A stretch of 64,000 nucleotides of DNA. It comes from Micromonospora sp. C95. Its GTDB lineage: Bacteria; Actinomycetota; Actinomycetes; Mycobacteriales; Micromonosporaceae. The notes beneath the pieces are model-generated. The model was not told where the DNA came from and ran no database searches. It saw nothing but the letters and a program-made list of their open reading frames with translations. The stretch spans positions 1-64,000 of the forward strand of contig NZ_JAGPXT010000009.1 of the NCBI RefSeq assembly GCF_018070465.1, written 5' to 3'. Of the stretch, positions 63,425-64,000 are shown in pieces. Made by a program: the position numbers and the translations under genes. Position 1 is the first letter of the stretch. Each line of letters begins with the position of its first letter.

Positions 63425-64000
63425 ATGCCCGCACCCCTTCCGCCGCCGGTCTTCGATGCCGCGGCGGCGTACCCCCAGGTGGCGGCCGCCCGGGCCGCGC
63501 TGGCCGCTGGCGACTGGCCGGCGCTGCGCGCCCTCGTCGACGCCCAGGATGCGCACGGTAGGACGGTCCTCGTCGGCGAGGTCGGTGACGCGGCGGAGGC
63601 CGAACCGCTCCTGCGGAAGGCCCTCGCCGAGCAGCCGGACGACCCGGTCGCCGCGGCCATGCTGGGGGCACACCTGATCCACGCGGGATGGCGGATCCGG
63701 ACGGCCAGCCGGGCACAGCACGTCAGCCCGGCACAGTTCGCCCAGTTCTTCGACCACCTGCGTCGGGCCGAGCAGGTCCTCATCGAGGCCACCGCCCGCC
63801 ACCCGCAGGACGCGGCAGCCTGGACCCAGCGGGTGACCAGCGCCCGCGGCCTGCAACTCGGCCAGGCCGAGGCCCGCCGCCGCTACGACCGCCTCGCCGC
63901 CGGGCACCCGCACCACCTGCCGGCACAGCGTTCTCTGTTGCAACAGTACTGTCCGAAGTGGAGCGGCACCTGGGAGAAGACGCACGCCTTCGCCCGGGAG
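63425..64000 (+). CDS. Hypothetical protein, 3' end cut by window edge
   Basis: An open frame of 192 codons without a stop. It begins MPAPLPPPVFDAAAAYPQVAAARAALAAGDW and is helical, with TPR-like spacing (EAEPLLRKALAEQPDDPVAAAMLGAHLIHAGW). Near the cut end QQYCPKWSGTWEK resembles a conserved segment of uncharacterised actinobacterial proteins (DUF4034-like). TATGAT, a perfect -10 box, ends 7 nt before the ATG, so a leaderless start at 63425 is likely; ATG 63413 in frame is an alternative. Confidence 0.65.
   Translation, partial: MPAPLPPPVFDAAAAYPQVAAARAALAAGDWPALRALVDAQDAHGRTVLVGEVGDAAEAEPLLRKALAEQPDDPVAAAMLGAHLIHAGWRIRTASRAQHVSPAQFAQFFDHLRRAEQVLIEATARHPQDAAAWTQRVTSARGLQLGQAEARRRYDRLAAGHPHHLPAQRSLLQQYCPKWSGTWEKTHAFARE

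Overview
The window is very GC-rich, with frequent GTG and some TTG starts, several start codons 6-8 nt after a TANNNT box (leaderless style), an XRE/DUF397 pair, LC7/roadblock proteins beside a nitrate-sensing-type kinase, and several families of intergenic palindromes. Together these point to a filamentous actinobacterium, most likely Micromonosporaceae (Micromonospora-like). The order smtB-zur near glyS matches the arrangement known from mycobacteria. I see no CRISPR array, prophage, transposase or rRNA; there is one tRNA (Asn). All calls come from reading the sequence, with no database search.

Layout. 0-4.4 kb: a partial membrane protein, then a minus-strand zinc operon znuA-znuC-znuB-arsR-zur headed by a Zur-box-like palindrome; arsR and zur are joined by a 24-codon mini-ORF with 4-nt overlaps on both sides. 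4.4-9 kb: an ABM-fold enzyme, a lipid-anchored or membrane protein, glycyl-tRNA synthetase, a helical-repeat protein and tRNA-dihydrouridine synthase. 9-16.4 kb: a secreted C39-like cysteine peptidase preceded by three tandem ECF-sigma-like boxes, a decayed DUF998 remnant, a GH20 hexosaminidase, pyruvate phosphate dikinase and a lone roadblock protein, with two copies of a paired palindromic repeat and tandem repeats. 16.7-26.2 kb: VOC protein, dGTPase-like protein, siderophore-interacting flavoprotein under an iron box, BCCT transporter, DNA primase, a hypothetical gene and a three-gene ABC exporter. 26.4-29.6 kb: an XRE/DUF397 module with two small divergent genes, then an AbiEi/DUF559 gene bracketed by related inverted repeats.

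29.6-36.7 kb (minus strand): a TRAP-TAXI transporter (fused permease plus TAXI lipoprotein), a strong hairpin, then a nitrate-sensor-type histidine kinase, a roadblock protein and a second TAXI lipoprotein packed with 0-4 nt spacing. This looks like a shortened 'conservon' joined to TAXI ligand-binding proteins. 37.3-38.5 kb: a YihY/BrkB-family membrane protein.

38.6-61.1 kb is a carbohydrate region. A ROK regulator with a perfect upstream inverted repeat leads a sugar ABC importer operon (ATPase, permease, Tat-lipoprotein binding protein, Gfo/Idh/MocA dehydrogenase) that ends in three perfect hairpins. Then come eight tightly coupled genes: inositol-phosphate-synthase-like cyclase, UbiA prenyltransferase (EboC-like), TIM-barrel isomerase, EboA, TatD hydrolase (EboB-like), EboE, alkaline-phosphatase-fold phosphodiesterase (EboF-like) and polyprenyl diphosphate synthase. 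This is an actinobacterial version of the poorly understood ebo cluster, in which a different sugar-phosphate cyclase stands where EboD (dehydroquinate-synthase-like) would be. Two secreted enzymes with nearly identical RICIN domains (sorbosone-dehydrogenase type and ThuA/DUF1080 type), a sugar-phosphate isomerase and a second ROK regulator follow. 61.2-64 kb: a YtxH-like protein, tRNA-Asn, a FAD-dependent amine-oxidase-fold enzyme and a gene cut by the window end.
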